A stretch of 64,000 nucleotides of DNA from Gavia stellata. Taxonomy: Eukaryota > Chordata > Aves > Gaviiformes > Gaviidae. Numbering within the stretch: the first letter of the stretch is position 1; each line of letters starts with the position of its first letter. The stretch spans positions 9,707,034-9,771,033 of the forward strand of contig NC_082618.1 of assembly GCF_030936135.1 (NCBI RefSeq). The letters run 5' to 3'. Position numbers and translations under genes: made by a program. Below, one piece after another: positions 1 to 10,998 of the stretch. Under the pieces are notes generated by a model. It saw only the letters and a list, made by a program, of their open reading frames with translations. It was not told the origin of the DNA and did no database searches.

Positions 1-614
1 GTTCCTCTTCCTTTTTATTTAAAGCCTCAATTAAAATTAACCCGGGAAGGCAATAATAACGAAGGAAATTAAGAAATATGTATAAATATATGTATGTGCT
101 GCCGTATCGTTACTTCTCGGTGGCGATTAGTGCTCACCGCAGGGAAGTCCTGCTGTCTGGAAATTGGCTTTGCCTCCTAGGAAACCTGAGGAAAATGCTG
201 CCCTAGTTAATGCTGCTGTAGCTCTTAGGAGAAGCTTGAAATTAAATAGATACAGGGTTTTCTTTCAAAATATGCTCTTGAATAAATTAGTTTGCATCCA
301 GAAATGGCATCTGTTTTCCTTGGCTCAGATACTTTTCTAAAAGTGTTTAGGTATGCAGCTCACAATGAAACCGGTGCCTAATATCTGAGCAGTTTTGAAA
401 ATCAGTCCTGTGTTGTTTAGAATTAAAACTGAAATACTGTTTTTAATTCAAAATTTTACATGCAGAAGTGCTGTGGGGTCAGTAACCCTGGGAGAGGGGA
501 AGGATGGGCACTTAGATCTCAGGAGGTGAAAAACGAAGCGTTTAGAAGAGCGAGGTTGCCTGGTTTTTAGTAACACATACCATCTGAACATAAACCTTCT
601 CTTTTATACTTCAG

Positions 615-661
615 GAAGAAGCTGAGGACACGGGACACATCTCTGTTTCTGTTGGAGGTAG
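615..661 (+). CDS. Candidate coding exon A of unrecognised upstream gene
   Basis: A pyrimidine-rich acceptor (cttttatacttcag) precedes an open segment reading EEAEDTGHISVSVGG. Two donors are possible: GGAG|GTAGGT ending at 657, the better consensus, or GTAG|GTTTTA ending at 661. Only the 661 end joins in frame to the next candidate exon, completing an Arg codon (AG|G). Anything 5' of this is outside the window or not seen. The peptide is not recognised. The short length leaves real doubt. Confidence 0.35.
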
Positions 662-1408
662 GTTTTAAGGAGGCATCTGCAGCAATTTGGTCTACTTTTA
701 GGATGTTTTTGGAATCTGTATCTAGAATTTCTTGACTGGAAATTTCAGGCCTCGTATCCTCTGCATTTCACTTGGGCTGTGGCTGATACAGTGGAAGAAA
801 CCTGGGCTAGTTACTACAGATAGGCTTGACGTATTAAACAAACGCACCAGCTTCCTGTTCCTGTAGGCCCTCTGAACTAAGAGAACCTTCCAATTTATAT
901 AGTACTTATGCCTAATTATCGCAACACTGCTCAGTAGCAGCATCAATACAGATTTCAGATGCTTCGCTGGAAGCCCTCTAAGAATTATGTGGCTATATCC
1001 CCATCCTTCCAAGGATAACACAAAACTGTTGCGTTTGACTTATGCTATGCCATATTGTTCGTTCTCTTACTCTTTGCTCAGTTAGTCATTTGCATGGCGT
1101 TTGGATTATGGAGGACAATGTGAAAAATCTTAATTTGATTCTCAGATCAGGAAAAGCAATTATAAATCTTTTATCTTTAAATAGTATTTTATGGTTGCAA
1201 ATTACGCATGCCTTCTGTACATTGCTTGGAAGTGTATAAATATAAAAGCCTCGTTCAGCTGTTTCTTTTTTGTAATTGTAAAATGCATTAAAGTACAAAT
1301 GTAGTTTTAAATCAAAGTTGTTCTTAAACTGTTCCTCATTGTTACACGCACTGGAAATACAAAATTAATTCATGGCAGCTTATTAATCAATAATGTTTGC
1401 TTATGCAG

Positions 1409-1449
1409 GTCACTTGCTGATTTATCTCCAATTCACAGCTCATTAGAAG
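1409..1449 (+). CDS. Candidate coding exon B of unrecognised upstream gene
   Basis: The acceptor is ttatgcag and the donor is GAAG|GTACGT. Only one frame is open, reading SLADLSPIHSSLE, entered with one leading base and left with one trailing base. The trailing G plus the first two bases of the next candidate exon make a Val codon. The phase match on both sides supports a genuine exon. No domain is recognised. Confidence 0.42.
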
Positions 1450-1972
1450 GTACGTAACTCTTCAGTGATGTTGTTACTTAACGGGTATGTTTTCATGGTG
1501 CTATTAATGACCTCTGGATTTAGTAACCCCTGACACAAGAAAGATTTCAGAGATTATTAACACAAAATTGGACGTCTTTTCCCATGGGTATTGCACATGT
1601 AATACTTAATAATAAATTTACCAATCTGTATTTTGGACTCGCCTCCTAGAATGCCCATAAATTTCATACAGACAGCCAAATTGGTGTCCTGGCATGTTTT
1701 CAGGTGTCTGTATACACTTAGATATAAGTATCACAGACTTTCTCATCCTCCTAGGTATAGGTGGTACCTCCTTAATTGGTGCCTTCATCAGTGTATTCCT
1801 GCTTTTCCTGTGGTTGTTAAATGCATGAGACAATACTGGAACAAACACTGATCGTCATGGAACTCTGCCGGTCATGCCTTGGTAGCACAATACTTACCTT
1901 TTCAACAGTTACTCTGTACTAAAAGTTTCTGAGAGATAAAGAAATATTAGAAGAAAATATTTTGTATCGCAG

Positions 1973-2063
1973 TCCTAATTCTTGAAGAAGCTCTGCAGAA
2001 GTCTTCCCGTGTAGAGCAGATTAAGGGATTACAATCTTCATCTTTTGTTCCTCCTAATAAACG
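1973..2063 (+). CDS. Candidate coding exon C of unrecognised upstream gene
   Basis: This 91-nt segment follows a tttgtatcgcag acceptor and ends at AAACG|GTAATA. The open frame reads LILEEALQKSSRVEQIKGLQ and continues for nine residues ending PPNK. The final CG is completed by the T of the next exon to give Arg. The peptide is charged and helix-like, as expected for a coiled or helical region. It is not recognised as a known family. Confidence 0.48.
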
Positions 2064-3005
2064 GTAATACCACTATTTTTCATCAGAAGGTGTGGAAGGA
2101 ACTAGTCCTTTAAAATTAGATGTACAGCATACATCTTTGGTGAAATTTAAAGGAACTGATCTCAGATGTGCGGAAAGGAATTGTAGTTAATGATACGACA
2201 AAAAATTGTTTCCTTGCAAGAGTCTATGAAGTAGCAGAATGTCCTGAATATTCAAAGGCTGTATTGGTTGTCTTCATTCTACACAAAATGTTTCTTGGTT
2301 ATGGAAGGAAGACTTTTGCAAAATTAAGAGGGTTTCATTTAAACTGTTCGAAGGATTTGAAAGTCTTGCCAAGAGGCTCAAATGACCTTTAAAATGCGAT
2401 TGCTTCCTGAGCTTTGAATGCTCAATCTTTTTACAACTAGCTCCTGCAATTATACAACCCTTACTCCAGTTTGAATTCTGAGCACAAGAAAAAACAGCTC
2501 CTGTGCTCCTGTATTTGAGGCACTGAAGAATAGAAACCAGTTTTGAAAACTCCTCACTGGAGTGATGGCACAGGAGGCTGAATTTCACTGTTGAAGTCTG
2601 ATCGTGTAAGCTTCGTCAAGCAGACTCACAAAGAATTTGAGCTAGATATTTTTATAATGCAATGACATCATCTTGTTCCCTGAGGTTTCCAGAAATCGTA
2701 CGAGCTCTCTGCGTACAGCAGTGTGCTCGTTTCTGTTAAGTCATTCTAAACTGAGAGTAGTTCCACTGAAATGGTGTCATATAATTGCTTTAGAACTGGG
2801 GAATTAGATCCCGGAGTCTTCGGTTTTGTGTGTGGAGAGAGCCTTGAATGAAAATTAAATAGTGGAGCCACAAAGGGCAGTTGTAATTTTTGCTCACTGC
2901 ACAGGAGGGTGCTCAGCCTCTGTCTTTATCTGCAAGAAAGAGGGATTCCCATGGTCATTAGAATGAAGTGGAGAATCTGTTTTCTGAACTCGTCTTTTCT
3001 TGTAG

Positions 3006-3071
3006 TGACATTGAAGGAGCTGTTAAATACAATTGCTCAAAAAGTATTCAGCTGTTAAAGAATTTTAGAAG
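3006..3071 (+). CDS. Candidate coding exon D of unrecognised upstream gene
   Basis: A strong acceptor (tcttttcttgtag) and donor (GAAG|GTATGT) bound 66 nt. The frame entered after one base reads DIEGAVKYNCSKSIQLLKNF. The other two frames contain stops. It joins in phase to exon C upstream (CG|T = Arg) and to exon E downstream (AG|A = Arg). Together with C this is the most convincing part of the 5' half of the gene. Confidence 0.5.
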
Positions 3072-3909
3072 GTATGTGCTAATTGCTGTTGTGAGACCAT
3101 TACAAAGGTATTTAGGTCAGAAGATGTACGGTAATGATCATCCACTGTGCAAGACGTTGGTATTCTCTAATGGGTGTGCTTAAAGGTGCCAGAATTTTCA
3201 ATAGAGTCCTCGACGTTTCTCAAAATGTTTTTTTTTCCCGATCTAATGTGTTAATCTGAATGTGTGAATCCTTTTGTGAATTGTCCTATTGAATAAGGAC
3301 AATGTATGTAAAAACTTACCCTGAGTGGATTTACTAGGAGGGGTAGGTAGGTTTGTTGATTTCTATTCAATCGGTAGTACCTGCTTATAGTTATATCCTT
3401 AATTATTCTTTATTTTCCTTGGTAAATATTAATATATTTTAGGTTCAAAAACCCAATTAATGTTCTAACGTAACTCATAAAATGAAAATGTTTAAAAGTT
3501 TTATTGGTTTATTAATGTAGGTTAGTTTGTGTTTTGTTGTGGGAAAGGGTTTTATTTGGGGTGGGGGGCTTCTGTGGGACATTGTCAATAGGAGCAAATG
3601 TGGTTTTTTTGAAGCTGGTTCTGTTGGTGCCCCAGGCTGAGGTGTTGCTCCCTGTAAGTACTCATGTAACTGCTCTGTCCAGGTTCTAATAGGGTGGCAG
3701 CCTTTAACTCACAGAAGGAAAAAAGCCTACTTTTTGGGTTCTTTTTATAGCAGACAATCTTAATAACTACAAAGTTTATTTGACCGACTATAACCTGAAC
3801 AAATGGTGAGGTAAAGAATCTTCTGGCATTAGTTACCACTACATGTGTAAGAAAAAATTTTGGTTTGTGAGTAGCTGAAAATTGACCAACTTTCTGTTTA
3901 TCTTTTTAG

Positions 3910-3957
3910 AGATCGGTTAAAGAGAGGTCTTGGGCATTGTCACCTGGTCAGATTTTA
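3910..3957 (+). CDS. Candidate coding exon E of unrecognised upstream gene
   Basis: The acceptor is tctgtttatctttttag and the donor is TTTTA|GTAAGTG, close to consensus. The in-phase peptide is DRLKRGLGHCHLVRF. The trailing TA needs one base from the next exon, and the T at 7871 gives Tyr. The intron that follows contains the minus-strand CR1 insertion at 6.7-7.65 kb. Confidence 0.45.
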
Positions 3958-4939
3958 GTAAGTGAGTTAACACCTTTTGTCTGAAAACAATTTGTTAAAC
4001 CTCTGTCTTACACAAGGTCAAAAATATTCTGGCCCTCTGAATGCATATCCATTTTAGTTGCTAAGGGAAAACAATTGTTTTTAAAAAGCATTACCATTGT
4101 AGACAGATTTCCAGGTATTTCCTTTCAGAACTTTCAAAATAAATACAAACACAGAAATATAGTAGGCAAAATCTTGTTTGTCGTGTTGAACGGGATTTTT
4201 CCCATTAACGTCGGCACATAAATATTTGCCTCACTTCAGTCAATATTTACTTCACTAGTCAATAAAACTTGTTTTGCACTTCACAAAGGTAATATTTGCT
4301 TACTGGTTTTAGTTTGGTGGCAATATATAAAATTCTCTGTTTCTAACGATATGGAGGGCTTTTTTACTTCTTTTCTAACAAAAAAGATTTTGTATTAATG
4401 GATCTGTGTTAGTTTATTAGGAGGTCTTAACCACAAGTAAGATCATGTTCATCATGTAATAAGATTATCCAGATTATGCCGATAACATTTTACAAGTACA
4501 GAAAGGATAATTAAAAAAAAAAGGGTAAAATGACTGAATATATTAGCAAATTTAAAAATTATTGTGTAAGACTGTAAATTACGAATTTCACATCAGTTAT
4601 TTTTTGTGCTTGTTTTGTGCCAGTCAAGTTCTCTGGTAAAGGAAAACGTGCCATTATTCATTAAATGATGATTTGGTATTTTGTTTCTTAATGTTCCTCA
4701 CATAAGATAAAATAATTAGACTGAAGGAGGACCTCAGAAACAACATGTAGATTTTTGGCTCATAGAAATGTTATTGGGAGTTAAATTTGGATAAATCACC
4801 AACATGTTGTAAGGAAATGCTTGTCATTTAGATGGAGTGCATAATTTCTAGCATATCGCAGCTTCCTGTGAAAGAACGATAGAACCCTACTGCGGGTTCT
4901 TGTTTTTGTGGTGTGGGGTTTTTTGGGTTTGCGTGGTTT

Positions 4940-4957
4940 TTTTTTTTTTTTTTTTAG
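4940..4957 (+). repeat. Poly-T tract
   Basis: A T homopolymer of roughly 18 bases ends in AG. It sits in a 3.9-kb stretch (3958-7870) with no other exon I can support. The in-phase continuation after the AG runs about 18 codons to a stop next to AATAAA. That makes it a weak alternative terminal exon, not preferred. Confidence 0.5.
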
Positions 4958-5850
4958 TGTTGGCATTTTGAAAATTTGTGCTTCATGGTCAAATATGTTA
5001 AAAGAAGAAAAATAAACAGGAAAAAAAAAGGAGAAAACTTTAAAGTCATCTGTGGTAGTTTGCCTTTGCATGATGCTATTGCTTTCATCTTTGCTTCTTT
5101 TTAGACTGTTAATGTATTTTGAGAAGTGTTTTTGAATATTGTCATCTGATAGTAGGTGAGCATTGCCTGGATCCTTACTTCAGAAATCCTGGGCTATGCT
5201 CAGATGCTCAGCTAGAGTCCTCGCTCACCAGTTTAGAGGTGTAATAGAAGTGAGCACTGGGTCCTTTTGGAAGCTCAAGAACACACTGTTTTGCTCCTGT
5301 CATAAATATTCTCCAGTATTTTGAAGAAACTACAGTCATCTTTTCTGCGCTAGCTCTTGTTGACCATCACTAAATGAAAGGTTTTTTTCTGTGCTTCCTC
5401 CATTTCCCTCCTCACCCATCCTAACTTTCTGGGGTCTGTTATTAGAGAGTGCAAGATTCTTCCTTGTTGAAACATTGGTATTCCATTCATCTTTAGATTA
5501 ATACATGTTAATTTTTTTTTTGTACTAATATACTGTACAAGCAATATGTTGCCATTAAAATTGACTAATAGCCTAAACAGAATTAATTTGGCTTAACTAA
5601 AACTGAAAGGTATTTATTGTAAGTATACTACAAACCAGTAGAGATGACCACTGTAATACAAAATGTAACACTAAAAGATTTTTTCCAAGCCTGGGAAGCC
5701 AACATACTCTGCTAGTTTTGATTTATAATAATGGGAGGCTCAACCATTAATAACTGTAAAAAATGGCATTAGGAGAAACTTCCTAACTCTCTGAGGACAA
5801 GATACCCTTCTTCTATGTGTTGGTGGGAAAAGCTACTGCTAGATTACAAT

Positions 5851-5866
5851 TAAAAAAAAAAAAAAA
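5851..5866 (+). repeat. Poly-A tract
   Basis: A run of about 16 A residues in AT-rich non-coding sequence. It could be an old retrotransposon tail, but I cannot identify an element upstream of it. Confidence 0.45.
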
Positions 5867-6773
5867 AGCAGGCATAGCCTGCTGAATAGGATTTTCATGG
5901 GCCAGACCTACTTACAATGAAGTTGTCTGGCATTAGCGTACTTGAGGAGGCTGCCTGAAAAACAAATGCTGAGTGAAGGTGCTTAACCTGGTCTTAAAAA
6001 TGAATAAACAAGCAGATAAATAAAAGGCTGTCAGGCTTCTAATTAAAGTAATCCATTCAGAAAAGGAGCATATATTAGTGAAGAGATCAGACATAGATTT
6101 TGAAATGTAAATATTGGGGAGAGGAGAAATTATTTCTATACAACTTTATTGTATTCATTAACAACAAATATATCTCTCATACAAGTTTCTAGCCATGTCT
6201 AACTACTTTCTGTTAGAAAGCATTCACCATAGAATCTATGTCCACCAGAGTTTATAGAAGTGGCAGAAACCATGCCCATAATGATTTTCGAGGAGGTTCA
6301 TGAATTTAGAGGCAAAGCTGTATAACTTTTCCTCAATTTTACCAGAATCGTAGATAAAATTGAATATGCAAAGAATAAGTAAAATATTTTGTGATACGTT
6401 GCCAGCAGTTTCCCCGAGAACTTTACTGTGCAGTCTGCCTCTGCTGTAATTTTTAGGACGTAATCCTATGAATGTATGATGTGATTAGCATATATAAGTG
6501 AGTAGTCTCATTAGAAGGGGCTCCTTGTCCATGAAGTTATTTGCATGAGTTTGTAGGATCAAGGCCCTCTTTACCTCAACGTTATATAAAAATAAAAATA
6601 CTTGCTTTGCTGTTAGGAAATCCTTCTGCTTATGCCCACATACAGCTCACTGTTTTTGGATTTCATTAATGAAAATGGTTTAGCTGGAGAGGAGATATTA
6701 CAGAATCACAGAATCACAGAATCACAGAATCAGTACGGTTGGAAAAGACCTGTAAGATCATCGAGTCCAACCT

Positions 6774-6905
6774 GGGGGGGGGAAAAAAAAAAAAAAAAAA
6801 AAAAAAACAAAAAAAAAAACCCCACACAACACAACCACAAAACCCACGCCACACAACAACAATAACAAGCCACAACCCACCCAACACCACACAGCACCAT
6901 GTCCA
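6774..6905 (+). repeat. G-run, A-run and CA-rich low-complexity block inside CR1
   Basis: Nine G residues are followed by 25 A, a C, 11 A, then a roughly 80-bp ACC/ACA-rich tract. Ordinary CR1 3' UTR sequence is expected at this point, so this is an expansion or an assembly homopolymer artefact within the element. Confidence 0.8.
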
Positions 6906-7650
6906 TCAAGCTACATCCCACAATGCCACATCCACACGCTCCTTGAATACCTCCAGGGAGGGTGACTCTACCACCTCCCTGGGCAGCCTATTCCAGTGTT
7001 TCACCACTCTCTCAGTGAAGAACTTTTTCCTAATGTCTAGCCTGAACCTCCCCTGTCGCAACTTGAGGCCATTTCCTCTAGTCCTGTCACTAGTCACTTG
7101 GGAGAAGAGACCAACACCCACCTCTCTGCAACCCCCTTTCAGGTAGTTGTAGAGAGCGATAAGGTCTCCCCTCAGCCTCCTCTTCTCCAGGCTAAACAAC
7201 CCCAGCTCGCTCAGCCGCTCCTCATAAGACTTGTGTTCCAGACCCCTCACCAGCTTCGTCGCCCTTCTCTGGACACGCTCCAGCACCTCCATGTCCTTCT
7301 TGTAGTGAGGGGCCCAAAACTGAACACAGTATTCGAGGTGCGGCCTCACCAGAGCCGAGTACAGAGGCATGATCACCTCCCTGCTCCTGCTGGCCACACC
7401 ATTTCTGATGCAAGCCAGGATGCCGTTGGCCTTCTTGGCCACCTGGGCACACTGCTGGCTCATATTCAGCCGGGTGTCGATCAACACCCCCAGGTCCTTT
7501 TCTGCAGGGGAACTTTCCAGCCACTCATCCCCAAGCCTGTAGCGTTGCCTGGGGTTGTTGTGGCCGAAGTGTAGAACCCGGCACTTGGCCTTATTGAACT
7601 TCATCCGGTTGGCCTCAGCCCATCGATCCAGCCTGTCCAGCCTGATGTTT
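6906..7650 (-). pseudogene. CR1 ORF2 reverse-transcriptase C-terminal fragment
   Basis: The minus-strand frame is open for about 245 codons of CR1 ORF2 and continues by chance into flanking DNA as far as 7886. Recognisable CR1 motifs in order are [38 protein letters not shown], the [18 protein letters not shown] block, [27 protein letters not shown], and [19 protein letters not shown] near the stop. The fingers and palm with the catalytic FADD box, the endonuclease and ORF1 are all missing, so it cannot be active. The uninterrupted frame suggests a fairly young insertion. Confidence 0.88.
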
Positions 7651-7870
7651 GTATAATTTATGGAATTATGGTTGTTCATTACAGAATTTGTTAGGCTATG
7701 CATCACACAGAAATGTGTGTCTATAGTTCTATCATCCTTGCCCTTGTTGAAGACAGTGATAGACTTTCCATTGACCTTAACAGCAACAAGCATGTGTTTC
7801 CAGATGTTCTTGAGGCTCCTAGTGTAGTATGCTATAGTAACACTGTAGCTCATGAAAAGTGAAATATTAG

Positions 7871-7949
7871 TAACCGAATTATGCAAAGTGCAGAATTACT
7901 TGTTGCTGATAGTATGGATACCATGTGCCCCCAGTTACTACAAAATCAG
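7871..7949 (+). CDS. Candidate coding exon F of unrecognised upstream gene
   Basis: The segment follows gaaatattag (a weak pyrimidine tract) and ends at AATCAG|GTATAG. The frame entered after one base reads [20 protein letters not shown] and then QLLQNQ, leaving phase 0. The leading T completes a Tyr codon with exon E. It begins about 220 bp beyond the end of the CR1 insertion. Composition and phase fit the gene. The acceptor is the weak point. Confidence 0.42.
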
Positions 7950-8389
7950 GTATAGACTTAAACAGCTTGGTGAAGAGGCAGCACATTTCCGAACTAAATA
8001 CTACATGTGAAACTGGTATTGTTTAGGCAGTTGTTCATCATACTTGCCCGTGCTTAACCATGAAAATGTTTTGGTTGTAAAAATGAGGATGCAGATGTTA
8101 ATTCAGAAGGCAAAGGTTTCTGGAATAAAATTAGAGTTCTCTTCCTCCTAAATGGAAAATTATTTTTGTTTTGGAAAGCAAGCACAAACTTGGCTGTTTG
8201 TCAATTAAGTCGGAGTAAGTACAGTAGTCAACGCTTGTATGGTTTAGGAGGAAATGTGTAGGTGACCTTTAGAGCCTTATAGTTGACTAGTCCATGTTTC
8301 CAAATGTGACACTTCAATTCCATGGAAGAGTTTTTCCCCCCCATGCACTTCATATGTGTATCCTAGTTGGCTGTATGCTTATTTTTCAG

Positions 8390-8404
8390 TGGTTTAGTTA
8401 TATT
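8390..8404 (+). other. Possible 15-nt microexon
   Basis: Near-ideal splice signals (gcttatttttcag and ATT|GTAAGTGG) flank only 15 bases that encode WFSYI in phase 0-0. This matches the phase left by exon F. Such short exons are rare, so this is a suggestion only. Confidence 0.18.
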
Positions 8405-8602
8405 GTAAGTGGGTATATGATAGTACAACTATATATATATACACACCCCATAGTTTGACTTTCAACCTGCCAGAGGCTTTGTCTGCAGCATATGGTTAAG
8501 AGATAGTGCCATCTACTTGGTGTCTGGTCAAAGGAGATAACACTGTTGTTTGTTAAGCAAGACACATTTATTATCTTGCTGTAATGTACACTTTTCTTGC
8601 AG

Positions 8603-8626
8603 TGGCATACTTAAAACCAGTTCGGA
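8603..8626 (+). CDS. Tentative small exon of unrecognised upstream gene
   Basis: The acceptor cacttttcttgcag is strong. The donor is CGGA|GTAGGT. In the frame with two leading bases it reads AYLKPVR. The trailing A plus the TA of the segment at 9124 gives Ile. It needs an incoming phase that exon F does not provide, so at least one exon between them is unseen or this call is wrong. Confidence 0.25.
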
Positions 8627-9123
8627 GTAGGTAGAGAAAATTCTGTATGTTTGCAATTATGTCATGAAACAAAACTAGTGTCTTTTTGCAAAGATCTCCA
8701 ATTCTGTCCTTTAGAGTGGTGATTTTATGATTTATACAATTAGAGATGAGGGTGAGGCTATTGAATTAATTTAATCTTATGGTCTGAGTCTTCAGTTGAA
8801 CTAAAGTCTCTGAACTAAATCACAGCACACCCATATCCCTCAAACTGTCAAATAAAACATCTGTTAATGATAATGATTATCTTAAATTAAGAGTGAGTTC
8901 TAGCTCACTCAGTACTTTTCTTCATTAATAGAAAAAATTAATGGAAGACTACTTACAAGAGTACTTACTACTTAACTAAGAACTACTTACAAAGTAAAAC
9001 ACTGGTGAAGGAATATTGGAAATAATCTTAGGCTCATATATAGCTTCTTTCAGAAGACATTATAACGATTAAGCATGTAAGCTTGCATGATTCGAAGTCT
9101 GGTGTTGTCTTCCCTATTTTCAG

Positions 9124-9159
9124 TAGAAAATGATTGTCTTGTCCATCAGTTTCAGCCAG
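9124..9159 (+). CDS. Tentative small exon of unrecognised upstream gene
   Basis: It is bounded by tcttccctattttcag and CCAG|GTCTCT. The open frame reads ENDCLVHQFQP with a trailing G that joins the following segment as Ala. The donor is only moderate. It is supported chiefly by phase agreement with its neighbours. Confidence 0.25.
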
Positions 9160-9258
9160 GTCTCTGACTGCTTATAGATCAAAAGTGCAAACAAAAAGTT
9201 TGCTGAAGGCCATTCAGGCTCCAGCAAGTTAACAGACTGATTTTTATTGATGTGGCAG

Positions 9259-9300
9259 CTGAAGCGCCGAAGTTTATACGTGAAAATTGTCTGAAGTTAG
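9259..9300 (+). CDS. Tentative exon with a possible GC donor
   Basis: After a tttttattgatgtggcag acceptor the frame reads EAPKFIRENCLKL and then continues to a TAA shortly downstream that overlaps an AATAAA. Either this is an alternative terminal exon, or the exon ends at TTAG|GCAAGA, a GC-AG donor. The GC-donor reading leaves phase 1, matching the next segment at 9893 (G|AA = Glu). Confidence 0.25.
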
Positions 9301-9528
9301 GCAAGAAATCCATAGATAAGCACTAAATAAAACGCCTTTTTCGAGTGATGCAGAAAGTCCTACTAACTGGGAGGCCTGAGCAGATCTGGTGAAAAACAAG
9401 CTTCCTAATATGTGTAAATAAGGATCCGGATGCGTAACTTCAAGCATTCAAATTTGAAAAGTTTGGTCTACCACTCTGTAGTTTCTACTATTGATGCTGA
9501 GTTCATCACACCACACTGCTTGGGCAGG

Positions 9529-9545
9529 GTGTGTGTGTGTGTGTT
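9529..9545 (+). repeat. (GT)n microsatellite
   Basis: Short GT dinucleotide run in non-coding sequence. Confidence 0.7.
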
Positions 9546-9892
9546 TGTTTGTTTTGAAATCATTGCAGTTATAATTTTGACAGTACCTTCCTAGAGAAGA
9601 CCAAATGGAGATGTCAACTGTGTGAGCAGGGGCTGCAGACAAGGAACATGTGGTTGAGTACATACAGACCAACAACAGATTCTCTTCAGCTCAGTGAAAG
9701 GGCAGAGAGCTTGAGAACAACAGCGTGAGGAGAAGGGGGACAGATATAGGTAAATTAACCTGTAAGTTAAATATGTCGTAGCGCTGTTAGGACTCCAGCT
9801 ATAATGTAAGATGCCCAAAACTTTTGCATGTGTGTGTGTATGTGCGCATACCTACTTTTCCAAACTTCCCAGTCGTGCATCCCATCTTACAG

Positions 9893-10026
9893 AAATTCTC
9901 TGTACAGAGGATATTTCTTTGTGCTTCTTGTCAGAAAGGGCCTGCAGAATGTCTTCTGCACAGTCTTTAGTGAGGCCAACGTTGTGTTCGGTGCTTATGG
10001 AAACACAGCTAATTCAAGGCTTAAAT
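9893..10026 (+). CDS. Tentative exon of unrecognised upstream gene
   Basis: Following cccatcttacag, two frames are open for over 40 codons. The phase-compatible one includes ILCTEDISLCFLSERACRM and later METQLIQGLN. The alternative frame (YFFVLLVRKGLQNV...) is equally protein-like. No good GT donor is visible where coding should stop, and the 3' boundary given is a guess. One of the two frames may simply be a shadow of the other. Confidence 0.25.
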
Positions 10027-10998
10027 GTTGGCGTGTTTGTTTGAATTTCTTAAATGGGTCACAGTGATAACAGCAGTTGAACAGCATTTGTCCTGTGTGT
10101 ATTTCTGCGTGCAATAGAACATTTTTTTTTCTTCTAAGGTGTAAGAAAATATGAAACACTACAACAAAATAATATCTGCGAATCCCACCCAGGGTCACTC
10201 AGATTTCCATCTAACATTTTACAGTACTTTCACAGAAAGACATGAAAGTGGATAAAAGACATTAAGCAATGAAATTATGGTCAACGGAAATGTTTTATAT
10301 TTTTCATTGTTTAGATCCTGATACAGTAATTGTTCTCTATCACATATAATTGCCACAGTGTTAAAATGCAATTGTAAAATGCATTACTCTCTGATCCATA
10401 ATTTGAACCTTTATACAGGTCACGTAATTGTCTCCATACAGAGCTATTTGTCTGTGACTATTTAACAGGTACACATAATTCATGTCTATTCCTTAAGTAG
10501 GCTGAACTTACTTCTCTTGAACTTAACCAAGTTAACCATTTTTCAGCCTCCAGTGCTGCAGTAAAAATGTACTTCCTTAAATCTGTTTTGCTTGCAGACA
10601 GAGTCTGACACAGTAGATTTAGTACAGCTGCAGTATTAACGTTCAAAACTCCCATGCTGCACAGTTTTCCCACATGCTGCATAAAAATGCTGTACAGTTT
10701 CTCTTTCCAAGGCTCCTCTATTAGGGCATTAACTGACTGTATGCCTCCAGTTTGGTTAACGTTTTAATTTATATATAACACCATTTTATACACTCACCCA
10801 GATTACTATTTATTGCAAAATAAGTATGGTAAAATAATAATTTTACCCAATATTGGCTTAACATTAGTTTTCAAACTGTGAAAGTCAATGGAAAATAAAT
10901 CTGGGAGAGGATTGGTGAAATGAAAGATGCAGAATCATGGAATAAATGAGTTGCTAGAGAATAACTTGTGCTTATATGTATTCTTAACTAGTTATGAG

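Larger units (their letters stand above)
6700..7650 (-). mobile_element. 5'-truncated CR1 LINE (minus strand)
   Basis: On the minus strand this is the 3' third of a CR1 non-LTR retrotransposon. It runs from the thumb and C-terminal part of the ORF2 reverse transcriptase, through the 3' UTR, to the octamer tail. On the plus strand the tail appears first, as four copies of CAGAATCA from about 6700, followed by GGTTGGAAAAGACCT, the reverse complement of the canonical CR1 end. The 5' end of the element stops near 7645, where the sequence becomes unique. Truncation at the 5' side is the normal outcome of target-primed reverse transcription. Homopolymer and CA-rich expansion at about 6774-6880 replaces the usual 3' UTR sequence. 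Target-site duplications were not identified. Confidence 0.93.

Noticed and set aside
4958-5017. Possible terminal exon after the poly-T tract (reading VGILKICASW, stop next to AATAAA)
   Set aside because: The acceptor AG simply follows a T homopolymer. Phase with exon E is compatible, but exon F gives the same phase and a better peptide.
7098-7574. 158-codon plus-strand frame inside CR1
   Set aside because: It is the complement of the CR1 ORF2 coding strand.
7651-7886. N-terminal extension of the minus-strand CR1 frame as a separate 326-residue protein
   Set aside because: The CR1 similarity stops near 7645. The extension is chance-open flanking DNA in the CR1 frame.
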